A stretch of 9,463 nt of DNA. It comes from Desulfuromonadales bacterium C00003068 (GTDB lineage: Bacteria; Desulfobacterota; Desulfuromonadia; Desulfuromonadales; Desulfuromonadaceae). This document shows, piece by piece, positions 7,079 to 9,463 of the stretch (position 1 is the first letter of the stretch; every line of letters starts with the position of its first letter). The translations under genes were made by a program, and so were the position numbers. Location: the NCBI GenBank assembly GCA_001751155.1, contig MAXR01000376.1:1-9463 (forward strand). The letters run 5' to 3'. The notes beneath the pieces were generated by a model that was not told where the DNA came from, made no database searches, and saw only the letters and a list, made by a program, of their open reading frames with translations.

Positions 7079-7861
7079 GTGAAAATATTATTTATAGGTG
7101 ACGTTGTTGGCCGTGCTGGTCGGCAAATTTTGTCACGAAACATCGATCGGCTTGTTGGTGATCATGACGTTGACTTTATTATTGTTAACGGTGAAAACGC
7201 TGCAGGTGGTTTTGGCCTAACGGATGAAATTGTCCGCGAATTTCGTAAGCTGGGCGTTCACGTGATAACTTCTGGTAACCACATCTGGGATAAAAAGGAT
7301 TTTATCCCGAGCCTTGATCGTCACGAAGATGTGTTGCGCCCAGGAAACTATCCCGCCGGAACACCAGGCCGTGGCTTGGGTATCTATGAAACAAATATTG
7401 GTACAAAGATTGCGGTAATCAATCTTGAGGGTCGTGTTTTTATGAATTCTCTCGATTGTCCCTTCCGTACCGCAGATGCCTACCTTGAATCATTACCCGA
7501 CGATGTGTCTGTTGTGTTTGTTGACTTTCATGCCGAGGCCAGTAGTGAGAAGATGGCGTTAGGACATTATCTTGATGGCCGTGTTTCCATGGTTGTCGGC
7601 ACCCATACTCACGTTCCAACGGCTGATGAACATATTCTCCCTGGTGGTACCGCCTATCAGACCGATGCAGGAATGACTGGCAGTCGGGATTCGGTGATCG
7701 GTATTCGTAAGGAGATTGCTGTTGAAAAATTTGTCAGCCAGATGCCAGCACGCTTTGAAGTGGCCAAAAAAGATCCGATGCTCTGTGGGGTCTTGGTTGA
7801 TGTAGATGATGTTACTGGCAAAGCTCGTAGTGTTGAACGGGTTATGGAACTGGCTGATTAG
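7079..7861 (+). CDS. ymdB: YmdB-type metallophosphoesterase (TIGR00282 family; 2',3'-cyclic nucleotide phosphodiesterase)
   Basis: In Bacillus subtilis YmdB hydrolyses 2',3'-cyclic nucleotides, which are RNA degradation products, and affects biofilm and colony development. The role in this lineage is not established, but sitting 18 nt after rny links it to RNA turnover. The 260 residues match the family. Metal ligands visible are Asp8 in FIGDVVGRAGR, Glu39 and Asn40 in IVNGENAAGGFGLT, Asn67 and His68 in TSGNHIWDKKD, His151 in VDFHAEASSEKMA, and His176 and His178 in VVGTHTHVPTAD; DAGMTGSRDSVIG follows. All expected metal-binding residues are present, and no signal peptide or membrane segment is seen. 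The start is GTG 7079 with AAGGA at 7068-7072; no ATG gives a better N-terminus, because KILFIGDVVGRAGR is the conserved first strand. Confidence 0.94.
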   Translation: MKILFIGDVVGRAGRQILSRNIDRLVGDHDVDFIIVNGENAAGGFGLTDEIVREFRKLGVHVITSGNHIWDKKDFIPSLDRHEDVLRPGNYPAGTPGRGLGIYETNIGTKIAVINLEGRVFMNSLDCPFRTADAYLESLPDDVSVVFVDFHAEASSEKMALGHYLDGRVSMVVGTHTHVPTADEHILPGGTAYQTDAGMTGSRDSVIGIRKEIAVEKFVSQMPARFEVAKKDPMLCGVLVDVDDVTGKARSVERVMELAD

Positions 7862-7925
7862 TTATACGTCAGGCTGCCTGTGCGGTCATGGCAAGACCTT
7901 GTAGATTGAATTGTAAGGATTGAAA

Positions 7926-9218
7926 ATGAATTTTGTCGAAGAATTGACTTGGCGTGGCATGATCCATGACATTACGCCCGGCCTGGAAGAGCAACTTGAA
8001 AAAGAGATGACAGCGGCCTACGTTGGGATCGATCCGACTGCAGATTCACTGCATATCGGTCACTTGGTAAGCGTGATGATGCTCAAACATTTTCAGATCT
8101 CTGGACATAAGCCGATAGCGCTTATTGGTGGGGCGACTGGGATGATCGGCGATCCATCGGGAAAGTCGACTGAGCGCAACCTGCTCGATGAAAAGACCCT
8201 CCGTCATAACGAGAAGTGCTTGAAAGAGCAATTGGCTAAGTTTCTCGATTTTGAATCAGGTGCTGCCAACGCTTCTGAATTGGTCAATAATTACGACTGG
8301 ATGAAAGAGTTTAGTTTTCTCGAGTTTATCCGCGATATTGGCAAGCATATTACCGTCAATTATATGATGGCTAAGGACAGCGTAAAAAAACGTCTCGGTG
8401 AAGAGGCTAAGATGGGTATGTCTTTCACTGAGTTTACCTACCAGTTGGTTCAGGGGGCCGATTTTTTACATCTGTACCGCGAACAAAGCTGCAAATTGCA
8501 GATGGGTGGGTCGGATCAGTGGGGGAATATCATCACAGGGACCGAGCTTATTCGTCGCAAGGAAGCTGGTGTGGCTTTTGCTTTGACTTGTCCACTTATT
8601 ACTAAAGCAGATGGTGGTAAATTCGGTAAGACCGAAAGTGGCAATGTTTGGCTCGATTCGAAACTGACGACACCATATAAGTTCTACCAGTTTTGGCTTA
8701 ATGTTTCTGATGCCGATGCTGAAAAGTACATCAAAATTTTTACCCTTCTAAGTAGGGACGAAGTCGCTGCTCTGGTTCAGGAACAAGAAGCTGCGCCCAA
8801 CTTAAGGCCATTGCAGAAACGACTAGCAAAAGAGGTCACTTGCATGGTCCACTGCGAAGACGAATACAATAAGTCTGTGGAGGCATCACAGATTTTGTTT
8901 GGCAAGGCCACGACTGAAAGCTTATCAAGGCTGGACAGGGAGACCTTCCTCTCGGTGTTTGAGGGTGTGCCGACTTTTGAAATCGATCAGAGCAAGCTCG
9001 ATGCTGGCGTGCCAATCGTTGAGTTGCTCGCCGTTGAAACGGAGGTTTTCCCGTCTAAGGGTGATCTTCGCCGTACGATAAAAGGGAATGGGCTTAGCTT
9101 GAATAAGGCTAAGTTGACTGATCAAGAATATGTGGTGACGACTACAGACCTGATTAATGGGTCCTACATACTGATACAAAAGGGTAAGAAGAGTTACTAT
9201 ATTATTGAGGCTGTGTGA
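7926..9218 (+). CDS. tyrS: Tyrosyl-tRNA synthetase
   Basis: This class I synthetase activates tyrosine with ATP and charges tRNA-Tyr in the cytoplasm. Of 430 residues, the catalytic Rossmann domain carries [16 protein letters not shown] (32-47, with HIGH at 43-46), [20 protein letters not shown] (67-86), the tyrosine/anticodon-side region [14 protein letters not shown] (192-205) and the KMSKS-equivalent KFGKT (232-236). The C-terminus is an S4-like RNA-binding domain (about 365-430) including [22 protein letters not shown] 7926 is chosen over the in-frame TTG at 7920 because AAGGA (7915-7919) is well spaced from it and the protein then begins [11 protein letters not shown], as in relatives I recall. 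The sequence closely resembles the TyrRS form I know from Bacteroidetes rather than the TyrRS usual in Geobacter-like bacteria, which suggests transfer or an old paralogue. A 64-nt gap separates it from ymdB. Confidence 0.97.
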   Translation: MNFVEELTWRGMIHDITPGLEEQLEKEMTAAYVGIDPTADSLHIGHLVSVMMLKHFQISGHKPIALIGGATGMIGDPSGKSTERNLLDEKTLRHNEKCLKEQLAKFLDFESGAANASELVNNYDWMKEFSFLEFIRDIGKHITVNYMMAKDSVKKRLGEEAKMGMSFTEFTYQLVQGADFLHLYREQSCKLQMGGSDQWGNIITGTELIRRKEAGVAFALTCPLITKADGGKFGKTESGNVWLDSKLTTPYKFYQFWLNVSDADAEKYIKIFTLLSRDEVAALVQEQEAAPNLRPLQKRLAKEVTCMVHCEDEYNKSVEASQILFGKATTESLSRLDRETFLSVFEGVPTFEIDQSKLDAGVPIVELLAVETEVFPSKGDLRRTIKGNGLSLNKAKLTDQEYVVTTTDLINGSYILIQKGKKSYYIIEAV

Positions 9219-9227
9219 TTGTGGACG

Positions 9228-9286
9228 AGTCAGGTAATTGACCCGACACGGTCTTTTGTTTGGCGGGCTGTTAGGTGACTTTTTTT
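9228..9286 (+). terminator. Probable rho-independent terminator of the tyrS operon
   Basis: An imperfect long hairpin is followed directly by seven T residues (9280-9286). Pairs are AGTCA (9228-9232) with TGACT (9276-9280), TAA (9235-9237) with TTA (9271-9273), and CCCG (9242-9245) with CGGG (9264-9267), separated by small internal loops. A weaker alternative is GACC (9240-9243) with GGTC (9250-9253) followed by TTTTGTTT. The location, between tyrS and a strong downstream promoter, supports a terminator; the internal loops make the structure less certain. Confidence 0.5.
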
Positions 9287-9301
9287 ACGCATCGAATGGT
9301 G

Positions 9302-9365
9302 TTGAAATTATTATTTGAAATAAAGCTTATTGGTGATTGACAGTGCTCTTTGAGTTCTGTATAAC
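9302..9365 (+). promoter_or_regulatory. Strong promoter with AT-rich upstream region, probably of an rRNA operon
   Basis: TTGACA (9337-9342) and TATAAC (9360-9365) are spaced by 17 nt, a near-consensus sigma-70 promoter and the best in the window. The stretch before it (9302-9328) is AT-rich with short A and T runs, as in UP elements of rRNA promoters. Transcription would start around 9372. The stretch between -10 and the start is pyrimidine-rich (TCTTCTC), not the GC-rich discriminator of E. coli rrn P1. The downstream leader sequence supports an rrn operon. Confidence 0.75.
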
Positions 9366-9368
9366 TCT

Positions 9369-9397
9369 TCTCGCTGCAAGGGAAACGAGCAGCGAGA
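9369..9397. repeat. Inverted repeat at the predicted rrn transcription start
   Basis: TCTCGCTGC-like arms pair across an 11-nt loop: CTCGCTGC (9370-9377) with GCAGCGAG (9389-9396), plus one more T-A pair (9369/9397). The 5' arm spans the predicted +1 (about 9372), so the element could be either an operator read as DNA or a hairpin at the very 5' end of the rRNA precursor. Confidence 0.6.
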
Positions 9398-9463
9398 GTA
9401 GAAAAAGCAAGCCGGTCTTTGAAAACTGAATAGTAGACATTATGTAAGAATGCAGAAACAAAA
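9372..9463 (+). other. rRNA operon leader with boxA-like element (16S rRNA expected beyond the right edge)
   Basis: The sequence downstream of the promoter carries GGTCTTTGAAAACTGAATAG (9414-9433). It resembles the boxA-containing leader found before 16S rRNA genes in Desulfuromonadales and several other bacteria, and compares with the E. coli boxA TGCTCTTTAACAATT. BoxA recruits NusB/NusE to form antitermination complexes. The stretch then becomes purine-rich and non-coding to the end of the window. No mature rRNA sequence is visible, so the 16S assignment is an inference. Confidence 0.65.

Noticed and set aside
7870..7905. Small repeats CAGGC-T-GCCTG and GGTC/GACC before tyrS
   Set aside because: Stems are only 4-5 bp, without a T run. 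No T-box or other known tRNA-synthetase leader is recognisable in the 64-nt gap.

Overview
The window reads as a conserved housekeeping stretch of a bacterial chromosome with every gene on the + strand. Gene content and order (smc, a roadblock/LC7 gene, ftsY, a zapB-like gene, zapA, a 5-formyl-THF cyclo-ligase gene, rny, a ymdB-type phosphodiesterase gene, tyrS, then what looks like the start of an rRNA operon) match what I would expect of a Desulfuromonadales/Geobacter-type member of the Desulfobacterota (former Deltaproteobacteria). The rrn-leader phrase CTTTGAAAACTGAATAG near the right end fits that group but also occurs elsewhere. The lineage is an inference from synteny, not from a marker gene. 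Base composition looks even, and I see no transposases, phage genes, CRISPR array or tRNA gene.

Layout. 1-2248: C-terminal part of SMC, cut by the left edge. 2327-2689: small roadblock/LC7 (MglB-like) protein. 2775-4052: FtsY, the SRP receptor, with an N-terminal membrane segment. 4111-4586: a zapB-like/zapA pair overlapping by 4 nt, behind a good sigma-70-type promoter (TTGACA-17-TACTCT). 4587-4895: a 309-nt gap without a convincing protein gene. It sits exactly where many proteobacteria carry 6S RNA (between zapA and fau/ygfA) and contains long-range complementarity. 4896-5468: 5-formyltetrahydrofolate cyclo-ligase. 5498-7060: RNase Y. 7079-7861: YmdB/TIGR00282-type metallophosphoesterase. 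7926-9218: tyrosyl-tRNA synthetase. 9219-9463: probable terminator, then a near-consensus promoter (TTGACA-17-TATAAC) and a leader with a boxA-like element, so a 16S rRNA gene probably starts just beyond the right edge.

How the genes fit together: the left half serves chromosome organisation (SMC), membrane targeting (FtsY) and Z-ring assembly (ZapA/ZapB). The right half serves folate one-carbon metabolism, mRNA turnover (RNase Y, with its frequent neighbour YmdB) and translation (TyrRS, rRNA). No novel multi-gene system is evident. The points most worth a second look are the structured zapA-fau gap, a TyrRS that reads like the Bacteroidetes form, the roadblock protein beside smc/ftsY, the rrn promoter/leader with symmetry across the predicted start site, and alternative hairpins at the end of the roadblock gene.
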